Shown here piece by piece: positions 46,175 to 58,559 of a stretch of DNA of 64,000 nt. The position numbers and the translations under genes were made by a program. Numbering within the stretch: the first letter of the stretch is position 1; every line of letters begins with the position of its first letter. The stretch is taken from NCBI GenBank assembly GCA_028583405.1, contig CM053251.1:3287771-3351770 (forward strand). The letters are read 5' to 3'. The stretch is from Pogonophryne albipinna (Eukaryota > Chordata > Actinopteri > Perciformes > Artedidraconidae). The notes under the pieces were generated by a model, which saw only the letters and a program-made list of their open reading frames with translations, was not told the origin of the DNA and did no database searches.

Positions 46175-46684
46175 AGGGGACCTATCGTGCAAAATGCACT
46201 TTTGTACGTCTTTTATACATGAATATGTGTCCCCGGTGTGTCAGGGAACTAACCAAGTGTCAGAAAACACAACCCTCTCTCTTTTCCTCCATACCCAAAT
46301 CTCTAAAAACGGGGCTGCAACTGAGCTGATACAGACTGATACAGATTTGAAATTGTTCTGACGTCAGAAACGGGGAGCTCCGCCTATATGGGCAACTCTC
46401 CACCTATCAGGGGAATGAGAGGATGCCGTGGCATGGTAACAGCATGGTAACATGACGCTCGTGCCTCGCCCCCCTCCTTTGCAGTGGGGCATGGTCAGCT
46501 GCAGCTCATTTGCCACAGAATCAGCCCATGCAAAGACAGGTCTGGAATACAGCAAATAGTGCAAAATGAGGCATGGCTAAAATGCATGATCTGTTTGGTA
46601 TTTTGAAAAAAAAACTTCACAGACATGTTTTATATAGGTATGGCCCTACAATATATTATTGAAATATAGCATGATAGGTCCACT
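46175..46684 (+). mobile_element. Kolobok-type MITE, copy 3
   Basis: AGGGGACCTATCGTGC and the inverse end GCATGATAGGTCCACT are flanked by TTAA at 46171-46174 and 46685-46688. It is a shorter relative of the 10777 copy, lacking part of its GC-rich middle. No coding. Confidence 0.8.
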
Positions 46685-46688
46685 TTAA

Positions 46689-48062
46689 GGAAAGAAATAA
46701 GAAAACACATTTGGAGTTTGCCAAAAGGCATGTGGAAGATTCCCCACCTAGTGTCAGTAGAAAGTATTAAAAATAATAACAAAAAAATGCAAAAAAATAT
46801 ATATATAAAATATATTTTAAGATCATGGTTAATCATCTGATTTGTCTGTACATTGCTGTTGTAGTCTGTGTTCTTCTAATTAGTGTCTACAGTGTGTGCC
46901 TATTGAGCTGTTTAGAACCATGTGGGACAAAACCCGATCATGCCCCTCCCTCTCACTGTTTAAGTGAATGGTGACTGTAAAAACTACACTGCGCATGCTC
47001 AGAGTATTTTCCTATTTAATGTGTGTGGCAAAAAAATTATGACCATAGGGGCACTGAGCTTCCATCCCCACCATACGTCATCTCACATAATTCAGAGCTG
47101 ATTAGCTGTAAGTATGTATGCCTTGAAAAGTGTGGAGTGTGAAGAGGAGACGAGAGAGGTGCAGTGACACGTCCTAACACCCGGAAGTAAGCTGCGCATG
47201 GCTTCCCTCGACAAAAAAGCAATGAGATTTCTCCATAGGATTTTAGAAAATAGCTCGAAATAAGATCTGTGGGAAACGTAGCTGTTAGATAAATGTATGT
47301 TTTGTTCATCCGGATAATATCCACATGTCTACCCTACTTTTTATAATTTTCTAACTTTTGAATTCGATGTTTGATTTGATTTTGATTCAACTTTTGAAAC
47401 TACAAGAAGATAAGGAGGAGTTTTACAAAAAAGTAATAGAGATTTTTGTCCAGAAGGATAGGCACATGGACTTCATCTTCAAGTCAAGGTAAGACCACCA
47501 TTTTATTGAAAATGGGATCTTACTAAGAGAGAACAATTCAATATTTAAATGATAAAATTACATTTTTTGGGTATCCTTTTGTTGAACTGTCTGTTTAAAA
47601 TCAATCAAAGCATCAGACTAAAAAAGCTTTTGAAAATAATATTATATTTTGATTTAGGTCAAAATATAATATTTGTAAACCTGAAGAGTCAGTGCCAGTG
47701 CCTCACCAGCCATGAACCTCACTGCAGAAGCTATAGACATCTAAGTTTTTTGTGCCCCACCACTTTTGTACATATAAAAACGCCACTGCATATCCCAAGA
47801 GACTTTCAGCTGTAATTGCTGCAAAAGGTGGCTCTACTAAGTATTGATTTTTGGGGGCTGAATAGTTATGCACGCTAACGTTTTTCTTATTCATTATTAT
47901 CTCTTGTTTTTTTCACAATGAAAAATATGTTTTGCATCTTCAAAGATGCATGTTGTGTACATCAATAAAAACTAAATCGGCACAAATCAAATTTAAATTA
48001 AATGTTTTCATGCAATAAAACAAGAAAAAGGCCAGCAGGGGTGAATACTTTCCAAGGCACTG
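46689..48062 (+). mobile_element. Tc1/mariner-like element remnants, interrupted
   Basis: About 46,690-46,750 contains TTTGGAGTTTGCCAAAAGGC and then a fragment of Tc1 transposase-like coding. The 3' part of such an element resumes near 47,793 (GAGACTTTCAGCTGTAATTG) and runs to a terminus near 48,062 (GGTGAATACTTTCCAAGGCA). The middle is replaced by unrelated AT-rich sequence and repeat B. Assignment is from familiar sequence of fish Tc1 elements. No full transposase remains. Confidence 0.6.
47140..47345 (+). repeat. Repeat B, copy 1
   Basis: GTGCAGTGACACGTCC to CACATGTCTACCCTACTT matches, inverted, the two flanks of element X at 53601-53748 and 54957-55038. This copy lacks the element X insertion and so shows the empty site. 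Confidence 0.75.
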
Positions 48063-48600
48063 GAATGACACAAAAGGATGGAGCAAGTATGGAGCCATGG
48101 CCACTCCATAGTGTTACTAAACTGCATGACAATAGGATAACATATTGTATATCAATGGTAAGTTATTGCAGCATTTTATCAAAATTCAGAGCTGACATTT
48201 CTCTTCGATTGCTACAAGCAATACAAATACTTCATGTGTATCCACTGAAATTCAGTTTGCAGGGAAACCTATGTTCTAAGTACATTAGTGCTGACTTAAG
48301 AGAACTTAAAGATCCATATTCGATTAAGGAAATATTTATAAGAATTAGTGATACTAAGTGACACATACTAAAATATGAAAATATCCACAATTTCTCAGGA
48401 TCCTGTAGATTATGGGAAACATTGAAACATAAGATAAAACATGTATTTAAATTCAAATGTAGAGAATTAAATAAAGCTAAAAATAGTAAATATGTTACTC
48501 TAATCAAACAGTATATTATTTTAAAACAGATTAAAGTTCAATCTAAAATGGGTGAAGAAAATATTTCTCATTTAAAAACTGAAATTGACTAAACCAGGAA
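48063..48600. other. AT-rich stretch, probable LINE decay product
   Basis: Short open frames on plus with many Lys/Asn codons; may be the upstream part of the LINE remnant that follows, but no motif is recognised. Confidence 0.3.
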
Positions 48601-49268
48601 TTATCATATGCAATACATATCACATCTGAAATAGATAATAGAGGAAACTTAACTTATGCCATTAACGTTTAAGTTAAATTAAACAAGAAATAAAAATACT
48701 TGGTTTGACTATATGTAATGAAAACTGTGCTGACCTAAATTGGGTAAAAGTCAAAGAAGTAGTAAAAAAAGGGGAAAATACAAATTATAAAACAAAAATT
48801 AACATTGTTAAAACATTCATACTAGGAAAGATCCTTTTCTTGGCAAACATTTTCCCCCCCACCCTCCCAAATAATTAAACAATTAAACAAACAATGTGTA
48901 CATTTGGTGTGGGGCACAACGAGGGAGGTTACTGAACGTAATTTATTATTTAAAAGAAGGGAATATGGAGGCAGGTAAGACATGGCCCATACTACAAATT
49001 AGTATATGCTGATTTCATAAATGAATATACACCTTTAAATGGAATGGACTTCCAAAAAAATATATATATTTGTTTTAAATAAATGAACACAAATATGGTG
49101 AACTCCAACCCTTTCGCACTGCATTAAATGCATTTATGAAGGTTAATTAATGTTCTTTGGTTCATGTGGTAATATATAGAACAGCGAGAGATTTAACAAT
49201 TATATATGTAAGCGCTTTGAGCATCGGAAAAAAGTGCTATATAAATGACAGGTATTATTATTATATAG
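48600..49268 (+). pseudogene. LINE ORF2 C-terminal remnant and 3' tail
   Basis: About 48,686 encodes EIKILGLTICNENCADLNW, followed by KTFILGKILFLANIFPP and, in another frame, VWGTTREVTERNLLFKRREY. This order fits the region after reverse transcriptase in L1/Tx1-like LINEs. Frameshifts and stops are present. A separate LINE-type 3' end (AAGTGCTATATAAATGACAG then TATTATTATTAT) lies at 49,208-49,268; whether it belongs to the same element is unclear. Confidence 0.4.
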
Positions 49269-49538
49269 CTAATGTATTAAATGTATATGTCCCAGCAGAG
49301 TGGCTCTACAAGACAGTTCAAACATCAGAATAATGTGCATGGTAGCCCACCGTATCTGTGTGGGAATTAAATGTGCAGCAGATATGTATTCCTTCAGTTG
49401 GCCATCATAACAAGGTTGGTGAATGATTGATGAACAGTGGGATATTTCTAATGTATAATGGAAGGAGAATTCCCAAGGAAACCTTTATGAAAACTATAAA
49501 CAATAAAAGGAAGGTGATCTTTAGTTAGAGGTGGGTGT

Positions 49539-49554
49539 GGATCTTGAAAGAGCC
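49539..49554 (-). promoter_or_regulatory. Histone mRNA 3' stem-loop, slightly decayed
   Basis: On minus, GGCTCTTTCAAGATCC lies 32 bases past the H2A stop codon and is followed by ACACCCACC. This is the replication-dependent histone stem-loop, with one stem pair broken by a G-to-T change. It normally binds SLBP for 3' end processing. Confidence 0.8.
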
Positions 49555-49586
49555 GTTGGATTTTTCGAGAGGATGGTTCCTGTGGT

Positions 49587-49736
<150 letters not shown>

Positions 49737-49868
49737 CTACAGCAACTCCTAAATACAAGTCCCTGTCTATCAGCTGTGCACCGTTATGGTATAAATACAG
49801 CCTATACCAATTGGATCAAATATAAAAGTCAGCCGAATTAGTATTGATACTGCAAGGAGACGTATTGT

Positions 49869-50504
49869 CCATCCATCCATCCATCTTCTCCCGCTTATCC
49901 GTGGTCGGGTCACGGGGGTAGCAGTTCCAGCAGAGAGCCCCAAACTTTCTTTTCCCTGGCCACATCAACCAGCTCTGACTGGGGGATCCCAAGGCGCTCC
50001 CAGGCCAGCGAAGAGATATAATCCCTCCACCTTGTCCTAGGTCTACCCGTTGGTCTCTTCTCAGCTGGACGTGCCTGGAACACCTCCCTAGGGAGGCGCC
50101 CAGGTGGCATCCTAACTAGGTGCCCGAACCACCTCAACTGGCTCCTTTCGACGCGAAGGAGGAGCGGTTCAACTCCGAGTCCCTCCCGGATGACCGAACT
50201 TCTCACCTTATCCCTAAGGGAGACACCAGCCACCCTGCGGAGAAAACCCATCTCGGCCACTTGTATCCGCGATCTCGTTCTTTCGGTCATGACCCATCCT
50301 TCATGACCATAGGTGAGGGTAGGAACGAAAATGGCCCGGTAGACAGAGAGCTTTGCCTTCTGGCTCAGCTCCCTTTTCGTCACAACGGTGCGGTAAAGCG
50401 ACTGCAGTACCGCTCCCGCTGCTCCGATTCTCCGGCCCATCTCACGCTCCATTGTTCCCTCACTCGAGAACAAGACCCCGAGATACTTGAACTCCTTCAC
50501 TTGG
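49869..50504 (-). mobile_element. 5'-truncated RTE (Rex3-like) copy
   Basis: It is flanked by a perfect 13-bp TSD GGAGACGTATTGT at 49856-49868 and 50505-50517. It contains the last about 195 codons of the RTE ORF ([15 protein letters not shown] to the end) and the GATGGATGGA tail. It is nearly identical to the full-length copy at 20698-24063, with scattered substitutions. Truncation at the 5' side is the usual outcome of LINE insertion. Confidence 0.95.
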
Positions 50505-50517
50505 GGAGACGTATTGT

Positions 50518-51309
50518 GTGAAAAGAAATTGAAGATGTTGTTTAATTGCTGATATATTTATGATCCACGTCACCTATGCAGTTTCGGCGGCAGTTCTTCC
50601 TGTTTGTCCAAAGGTCTTCTGATCAGGGCTCTATACATAAAGAACTACAGCAGATGCGTAATATTCAATGTAGCCGAACCGTGTATTACAATGCCGTTAT
50701 TTGGTGACTTCCAACGAGAAAAGCAAAAACACTCGGATGAAAGTATTATTTATTTATTTTTAAATGTTTTTCGGATTTCATATCGCATAAACATCATATC
50801 CCAACGTGTATCGCCTACGTCTGTTTCCGATGACTTTATTTTGAAATTCAGTTCCTGACGGACGGCAAAAAAGCCCGATATTATAGAATTAAACAAATAA
50901 ATAAAAACAAGGATACTTGTGTGTTATAGTTGAGTAAATAACAGTGTGTTATTTAGAAAAGAATAACACATTAGAATGAAAAAAAGATTAAAAAAATACA
51001 AATTTCAGTATTCTGAGCCCCATTTCTTTTCCTCACGGACGGCAAAAAAAGTCTGACATTATACGATATAAAATAAAAACAATAATCGTGGCTTGATAGA
51101 GTAAGAAAATGTTTTTATGAAACACACAGCTTCCGGTCTTCCAAGACCCGACCGGACAAAAAGACGTGGTGCAGGCACGAAACACACTACCAATAGAAAT
51201 ACATTGCTTTTAAAATCGTTGTGTGACACGAAAAAAAGGTGAACATCGTGTTGGTGAACACGAATCAATAAATTGAATGTCGTGACTATAATATGAAATG
51301 CCGTGAGAC
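50518..51309. other. Gene-poor stretch with a short dispersed repeat
   Basis: The phrase ACGGACGGCAAAAAAG recurs near 50,858 and 51,037 followed by similar text, a diverged direct repeat. No coding is supported. Confidence 0.45.
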
Positions 51310-51430
51310 TGGGTCGGGATACTGGACAACTTCCATCAGTGTGGAAACAGGCAATAATAGTGCCCATCCTAAAACCAGGGAAAGACTCTTCAGATCCATC
51401 CAGCTACAGACCTATTGCCCTGACATCTCA
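51310..51430 (+). pseudogene. Non-LTR reverse transcriptase fragment
   Basis: About 40 codons read LPSVWKQAIIVPILKPGKDS and then SYRPIALTSH, the first conserved block of reverse transcriptase in jockey/I-type LINEs. Both sides are unrelated. It may derive from the same type of element as the RNase H fragments at 10,170 and 36,166. Confidence 0.65.
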
Positions 51431-52112
51431 TTCCGGGCCGGCAGGGCAATCTGAGGGGGGGAAACGAGAGAAACAAAATTAAATCCAAAGCTAACATTCA
51501 TACAAATTGTCGTAAAGGTCCCCTATTATACTGTTTTCCATCAATATATTATAGTTCTCAGATATATACAAAACATGTCTCTGAAGTGTTCGGCTCCAAA
51601 TACCAAACACATCATTGCAGCATCGTTGAGGCCTTAGATTAGATGTAATGCTTTTCCTTCCCCAAAAAATACTTGTCTTGCCTTTTGATGGTGAACCATG
51701 TGCAGGATTTTCTCACAATAACAAAAGGGACTCATTAAAGAATACAAATATTGCTCCATAATGATCCTGTACACTCCACATGGTACATTTGTGTTACCCA
51801 CATGAAAACTACTGCAAAGATTATGCCTTGCAGAATAGCTATGCAACCAAAGAGCATCATAAACAACATACCAACTATCTGCAATATGTGCAATATATAT
51901 ATGCAGTTATAACCTAGCTGCTAAATCCTCAGAACTGTAAAAGGATGTGTTTTTTGTAAATTGTGTAACTTTTTTTATTATAATATTTTTTTTAATCTTG
52001 AATACATTTTTTTATGCATGCAACTTAGGTAACATTAAACTGTCTTTTGCTTTTTTCTGCTGTAACAATGTACATTTCCCCTCTGTGGGACTAATAAAGG
52101 TATTCTGATTCT
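51431..52112 (+). repeat. Repeat remnants ending in a LINE-type tail
   Basis: From about 51,515 a phrase similar to the Kolobok terminus but diverged (AAAGGTCCCCTATTATACTG) begins. The stretch ends with CTGTGGGACTAATAAAGGTA and TTCTGATTCTGAT repeats at about 52,086-52,112, a common LINE 3' end. No coding. Confidence 0.45.
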
Positions 52113-52173
52113 GATGCTGTCTGGAGTTCATTTTTTGGTATAGATTTAAGCTAAATCCAGCAGTCTAATCGTA

Positions 52174-52263
52174 CCCAGCGTCTCCACCACGTAGACCTCC
52201 TTGGTGTCGTTCCTGATGGCGTAGGTGTAGTAGAACCAGCAGTCGTTGGCGTCGCGCTCCTTT
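52174..52263 (-). pseudogene. Exon fragment resembling integrin beta tail domain
   Basis: The minus strand encodes KERDANDCWFYYTYAIRND and then TKEVYVVETLG. The DCWFYYTY core with a following VVE motif closely resembles the membrane-proximal beta-tail domain of integrin beta-1. Codons are strongly GC3-rich, unlike the AT-rich surroundings, which supports a genuine former exon. The frame then runs into unrelated residues and a stop at about 52,150. No neighbouring exon was found. The assignment is from memory of the family and needs a search. Confidence 0.55.
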
Positions 52264-52640
52264 ACATTGGAGCACCAGAGACAATCACTACGCTTGATTT
52301 CTCTCCATGTGTATGCACCGTGGAGTCCTTACAGAGTTAACAGTTTGAAGAGAATGCATCCCAGACACTGTGTTACCTGACTGAAAGAAGTCATGAGGAA
52401 AAAGCATGGATTTTCAGTTTTTACTGCCATGTGAATTCATTTTCAGGAGATATTTATTTACCACCTCAGGTCTGGAAAATACACGATTGCAGGGGGTTTT
52501 CTTATTCATTAAAGAGCTCAAAGAAGACCACAGTCATAGTAGTCATGACCGCAGAAAGCATTGCATTCATTTGACAAAATGAGTTACTAGTTACTTTACA
52601 AATACAAATGATTAGTTTAAACAACATACACACACACTTG
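52264..52640. other. Gene-poor stretch
   Basis: AT-rich sequence with no coding or paired repeats seen. Confidence 0.5.
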
Positions 52641-53600
52641 CTTTTTCTTGCTTATGGTTGTCCATCGAATCCGATGATGACGTCGACTTCTATCGGTGAG
52701 TTCTTTGGTGGCTGAACAGCCCTATCCTGGACCCACAAATCCTATTGCAGGTAGGACAAGTGTATGTGGTGGCAGTAGCAATGGCAACTGCCATTGCTAC
52801 TGCCAGTCTCCTCTCCTGTCTCCTGGCTGTCCTTTCCTCCTCCAGCATTTGGGTCCCATCCCGGCACAGCTGGCGCCAGGTGTTACGGTCAGCAGCAGCG
52901 TCCTCCAGGGCCTCAGGTCTGATTTTACATTTCTTTAACGCAGTCTTCAGCTGGTCTTTATAGCGCTTCTTCTGCCCTCCAGCAGAGCGTCGACCATGGT
53001 GTAGCTGGCCATATAGCACTCTGCGAGGCAGGCGGTTTGAGGGCATCCTTACTACATGGCCCAGCCACAGTGGCGAGCCGTGACTTTTATACCTAGGCCC
53101 TCTGACCCCCCTTCCCTCGAGAAAAAAAAGAAGAGATATTACGTCACAGCGTATACTTCAGCGGAATATCAAAACCGCAGCCCGGGGTGCAAAACGCATC
53201 AATGACAGCGACCCTCTACCACACAAAACAACACCATTTATATAAACACCTATCATGACAGGGCACCCACAGCCAAGTAACAATTACAAATGAATTAAGT
53301 CGGCATGGCGGCCCACATTGAAAATGACTTAGGCCTACCTTTGATGATCAAATCACTTAAACACAAAGTCCATCCTCCTGTCCTTTTGGATGAAGCACTT
53401 GATGGCGGGTCATGCAGCTGATCCTTTGCCACTCCAGTTTATCATTGTAACTCAATCTTGAAAATCACTCGGTTAATAATTTCGCAACAATGTCATCACT
53501 ATCTCTGAAGTGAGCCATCATGAACGAACTTATGCTATTTATAAATCTATCGATCATAAATCTATCAATAATAAATCTATCGTTTAGATTTATGATTCGA

Positions 53601-55038
53601 AAATAATAAAAGTAGGGTAGACATGTGGATATTATCCGGCTGAACAAAACGTGCATTTATCTAACAGGTTCGTTTTCCACAGACCTTATTTCCAGTTATC
53701 TTCCAAAATCCTATGGAGAAATCCCATTGCTTTCTGTCGAGGGAATCCCATGGATGTATAATAAGAACTGGATACAGCGTGGGAGGCGGGGCCTCATTCA
53801 TTCCTATGAGAGTTGCTCAATGGCGCATGATGACAAAATGGCCCAACTTTTGAGAGAGCGAAACGTCACAGATTACCCGGCATGCCTGAGAAGTACCCGT
53901 ATGTGCACTCATAGAGCATGCGCAACTTTAACCATGCCGCCCAAAAGGCACATTAAGCACGTGAATTTGCGTACACGTAACAGCACCGCGCGTTCATGAC
54001 AGCATGGTATTGGATTTATATTAACGAGGCGGCAGTTAGCAGCTAGCGGCTAGCTAGCAAATTATGCTAAGTTACACATCAATCGTTATGTACTTTTATA
54101 TTACGCTGACATCAGTATCTAGTGATATCCAAGCAACAGAGCTTCATTTAGCATGATACTTGTGTGGGTTGTACATGAAACCACTTGGTAATATATAAAA
54201 ATGTATATGTTGAAGCCTGTTATGATCAATTGTGAGTTAAAACTTTATCTAAAAAGTAAAGCTGATGATGGATTACTGTGGCGGAGTTAAAATAACAATA
54301 GCTTATTTCTTTTTGAAATGTGATGGAGTAAAAGGATAGTAACTGTGATTATTCATGTTAAGTAGCCCACAAGTAACTAAAACAATTGCAAGTGCAATAA
54401 GAAGCTACAGGAACGTTAATCTACGTCGGTAATATTAACTTTATTTAATACAACATTTACGGTACAAGATTTACATCATACAGCCCATGTAGTATAATAT
54501 TTTACAAGTGATGAATTACAGCAAACATGTGCAATATATCCATTATTACAGCTCTGTGGGCTGGCAGTAAGGCGATATGGTCCGTTGTTATTGTGCATCC
54601 ATGGGTAAAGAGAAACTCATGTAGTACTGAACACGTAACATGAACATGCCGGGCGGCGCGGTCCCGTGGGTTAGATGCGCGTTCATAATGCCGAGGGAAA
54701 TAACTCTCAGAATGACGTTATTAGCACATTTTTACAACTTGAGGAACGAATGTTTTTAATAAGGGCTATACAAGTGTTCATACTGGGTTGCTTATTTAGT
54801 TTAAAAAAAAATATCCAACGAGTTACAGACCACTCTTTCCCAATGTAAGTCAATGGGAAAGTGTTTCCGGGCAAAGCAACCTAAAGGAAGTGTAGTACCG
54901 CCGTTTGACCAGCACGAATATTCTCATCAGACTCCGGCGCACTTCCTGGGGGCTTGGGGAATCCGAGCGCAGCTTACTTCCGGGTTTTTGGACGCGTCAC
55001 TGCACCACTTGCATAGACCTCACAGCGGGCGGAACTTG
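53601..55038 (-). repeat. Repeat B, copy 2, split by element X
   Basis: Flanks 53601-53748 and 54957-55038 together match, inverted, 47140-47345. Comparing the two copies shows that element X inserted with duplication of GGGAATCC. Confidence 0.75.
53749..54956 (+). mobile_element. Unclassified DNA element X, copy 2
   Basis: Starts CATGGATGTATAATAAGAAC and ends CACTTCCTGGGGGCTTG. It is flanked by a perfect 8-bp TSD GGGAATCC at 53741-53748 and 54957-54964. It is the inverse of 8123-9226 along most of its length, with extra AT-rich sequence at about 54,170-54,420. No coding. Confidence 0.85.
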
Positions 55039-56748
55039 TCATAAAGTCCGCGAAAATAAAGCCCGCCCATTTAGAGGGAAGATATGATTGGTCAATTGTA
55101 CTGTCATTTGACATTACTCTCTCATTGAGTTACTATAGCGGGCCCTCTGTGAATGTAGAGAGGGACCAACAAGCTCTCCCGTCTTCACATAACTCGCAGA
55201 GACGGCATTTAACCTTTCACATTCCAACAGAAACTGAACAGGCAGATTCGAAGGATTTATTTCTTTGGAAATATTATTTTAAATACAATTAAATCAAGTT
55301 ATTTTGGTAAAACTAATGAAAAATGTAACAACAAAAAAATATTTTTTATGTTTTCAAATATTATTTTTTAGAATATCTTAGGCCCTCACAGAGGGCCTAG
55401 AGGGCCCTGACGGCTCGCCACTGCCCAGCCATCGTAGCTGGTGCTGAGTAATTGTGGCCTCAATACTCCTGCAGTTGGTCTTCGAGAGTACTTCAGAGTG
55501 GGGCACACGATCACGCCAGGTAATTCCCAGGATGCGCTGAAGGCAGCGTATGTGGAACTGCTCTAGGGCCCTGATGTGGCAGCTGTAAGTTACCCAGGCT
55601 TCGCTGCTGTAAAGGAGGGTAGTGATGCAGATGGCTTGGTAGACACAGACCTTCGTGCGGAGATGGAGGTTCTTTTTTTGAAAGACCCTACGCCGGAGTC
55701 TCCCAAAAGCAGCTGATGCCTGCTTTATCCTGTTTTGGACCTCATTGTCGATGGTGTTGTCTTCAGAGAGAATGCTCCCCAGGTATCTGAAGGATGGTAC
55801 AACAGACAGTTGTTCACCAGCAGCAGTGAAGGTAGGTGGTGTAGATGGGATGTTGGCACTCCACTGGCAAACTACTTCCGTCTTGATGGTGTTGACGGTC
55901 AGTCCCATCCTGCTGTACGCTCTCACCACAGCAGTAAGAACAGACTGGAGGTCTTGTGGACTGTGAGATACAAGAGCACAGTCATCTGCATACTGTAGCT
56001 CAATTACTCTCTCTCTTTGCAGTTTGGTTGTTGCCTGGAGCCTCCTTATGTTGAAGAGGTTGCCATCTAGACGAAAGTCCACTGCCACACCGCTACTGTC
56101 CTCAATCTCCTTGTGGAGGAGCTGGGTGACACATAGCAGGAAGATGTTAAAAAGTACTGGTGCTAATAGACACCCCTGCCTTACCCCTGTATGTACAGGG
56201 AAGGGGGAAGACTCTTGTCCTCCTATAGTCACCCGAGCAGTCATTCCATCATGAAATTGGCGGAGGATGTTGACAAACTTTTTGGGGCAGCCAAACCTGA
56301 TAAGGACTTCCCATAAAAGTTATCTCTGGACAGTGTCGAAGGCTTTGGAGAGATCGACAAAGGCCATGAACAGGTCCTGATGTTGTTCTCTGCACTTTTC
56401 CTGCAGCTGTCGAGCTGTGAAAATCATGTCCACCGTGCTCCTGCTCTTCCTAAATCCACATTGTGATTCAGGCAGTATTGACTCGGTGGTGTTTTTAATC
56501 AGCCTCTGGAGCATAACCTTTGCCAGGACCTTACCAGCGACAGCAAGGAGCGAAATACCCCTGCTGTTGCCACAGACAGCCTTGTCACCCTTGTTCTTGT
56601 AAATGGTGACAACATTGGCGTCTTTCCATTGTTGTGGGACGTTCTCATCAGCCCAGACCTTGGTGATGTACTTGTGTAATGCTCTTGTACAGAGGTAGCC
56701 TCCTTGTTTCAATAGCTCAGCAGGGATGTTGTCATTACCAGGGGACTT

Positions 56749-57180
<432 letters not shown>

Positions 57181-57632
57181 ATATGAACCTACTGCTCACT
57201 TACAAATCCCTACATAACCTGGCCCCCCCTGGCTGACCTTCTTCAAGAGTACACCGCCTCTCGCTCCCTCCGCTCCTCCTCTGCTGGTCTGCTAACCGTC
57301 CCCACCCCACGCCTCGTCACCATGGGTGGTCGGGCTTTTAGCTGCACTGCTCCCAGACTCTGGAACTCCTTCCCCCCCACATCTGACAGTCAGACACAAT
57401 CACCATATTCAAATCCCAATTAAAAACCCACCTGTTCAAATCTGCCTCACTGTAGTGCTCCCCATTATATGTTTCATTTGTGTCCACTTGACTGTCTCCT
57501 CCATGATTTCTTGTTTGTGTTTTTATCATGTTTTGTTGCCTATTAGCATTTTCTTTCTTTTTTTAACAAATTGTACGGTGTCCTTGGATGTCATGAAAGG
57601 CGCCTAAAAATAAAATACATTATTATTATGAA
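57181..57632 (+). pseudogene. L2-type LINE C-terminal fragment with 3' tail
   Basis: The plus strand encodes LLTYKSLHNLAPP, then in other frames EYTASRSLRSSSAGLLTVP and GRAFSCTAPRLWNSFPP, the conserved region after reverse transcriptase in L2/CR1 elements. At least two frameshifts are present. It ends with AAAATAAAATACATTATTAT. It is 5' truncated. Confidence 0.7.
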
Positions 57633-58260
57633 TAAAAAGTGATATATAATTATAGGTTAAGATATCCAGCAGCAGTATCAAGTAAAAGTTGCTCCACTTT
57701 TAACAGCTGTGATGAACACATTAACGTAAACAAGATGAAAGAATCCAGTAATTCAATATATAAGATTCTAAAATGGGATATTGGGATACACAGTAAGTAC
57801 TTTTACTTTTGGTACTTTAACTATTTTTGATGCCAATACGTCTCAGTTTATGCTGCTTTATACTTCTACTGCGCTACATTTTAGAAGACAGTATTGTACT
57901 TTTTACTCCACTGCATTAATTTGACAGCTTTTAGTCAGTAGTTAGATATAGATAAGTAGATCATTCAAAACATAAATAAATTGTTAAATACACTTTGACA
58001 GATATTTCTAGTTTAAGATATCCAGCAGCAGGACATCAAGTTATTCAAATTAGCTCCACATGTACTAACTGTGATAAAAACACATCAATAATCATTATAG
58101 TAACACAATGCGATTCTGAAAAGGGCCATTATGCATAAGGAGTACTTTAAGTATATTTTGATACCAATTATTTTGTAATTGTACTTGTTACACAGTATTT
58201 TTACATGGTAGTATTTCTACTTTTACTTCAGTAGAATATCTGAGTACTTCTTACACCCCT
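57633..58260. repeat. ACTT-rich dispersed repeat, two related units
   Basis: Two diverged units, about 57,660-57,930 and 58,016-58,260, share TTAAGATATCCAGCAGCAG and end in phrases such as CTACTTTTACTTCAGTAGAA. Similar text recurs at 41,070 and 62,880. No gene. Confidence 0.5.
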
Positions 58261-58549
58261 GCTGTAGAGCAGGTTGTAGTCGAGGCTCCGTTTGTAAATG
58301 AGGAAACAGTTCAGAGTGTCAGCGCTGCTCCTCCTCCTGGAATGAGTCAGAGTTTGATAAGCCCTCCCTCTTCTTCCTGCTCTCAGACACAGCCAGCTCC
58401 ACTCTGTATTTCCTGGCTCCTCCCCTTTAGATCCACACTGAGGAGGATGGGTGTCACCAACATGTGGGTAAAGTACAAGCGCTGATAGACCACATTCACT
58501 GCACACACACATGCTGTTGAGATCACAGCTCACATCGTTTCAGCTCTCA

Positions 58550-58559
58550 GGAAGTGAAA
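58550..58559 (+). promoter_or_regulatory. ETS-IRF composite-like element
   Basis: GGAAGTGAAA exactly fits GGAANNGAAA, the composite site bound by PU.1-type ETS factors with IRF4/8. It lies 31 bases before the TRIM start codon. A 10-bp match can arise by chance; the immune-type gene next to it makes it worth noting. Confidence 0.3.

Larger units (their letters stand above)
53068..55423. mobile_element. hAT element, TIR CAGTGGCGAGCCGT, inside a LINE
   Basis: The ends CAGTGGCGAGCCGTGAC and the inverse of CAGTGGCGAGCCGTCAG are flanked by a perfect 8-bp TSD CCCAGCCA at 53060-53067 and 55424-55431. Removing the element and one TSD restores the continuity of the LINE frame. It carries repeat B, which in turn carries element X. 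No transposase is visible. Confidence 0.9.
52690..56748 (-). pseudogene. Non-LTR retrotransposon ORF with C-terminal C2H2 finger, split by an hAT
   Basis: Reading minus from 56748, a reverse transcriptase frame contains SPGNDNIPAELLK, NSRGISLLAVAGKVLAKVML, QCGFRKSRSTVDMIF, AFVDLSKAFDTV, GVRQGCLLAPVLFNIF and the catalytic QYADDCALVSHS. One in-frame stop lies at 56320-56322. The frame breaks off after QLRWLG at about 55424, where an hAT element is inserted, and resumes at 53067 with MPSNRLPRRVLYGQ, ending in a C2H2 finger (CPTCNRICGSRIGLFSHQRTH) and a stop at 52690. The clade is not certain. The 5' side is cut at a long AC repeat, so no endonuclease is present. Confidence 0.8.

Noticed and set aside
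51634..51846. Minus-strand 70-codon frame
   Set aside because: No motif, no splice context, and surrounded by repeat remnants.
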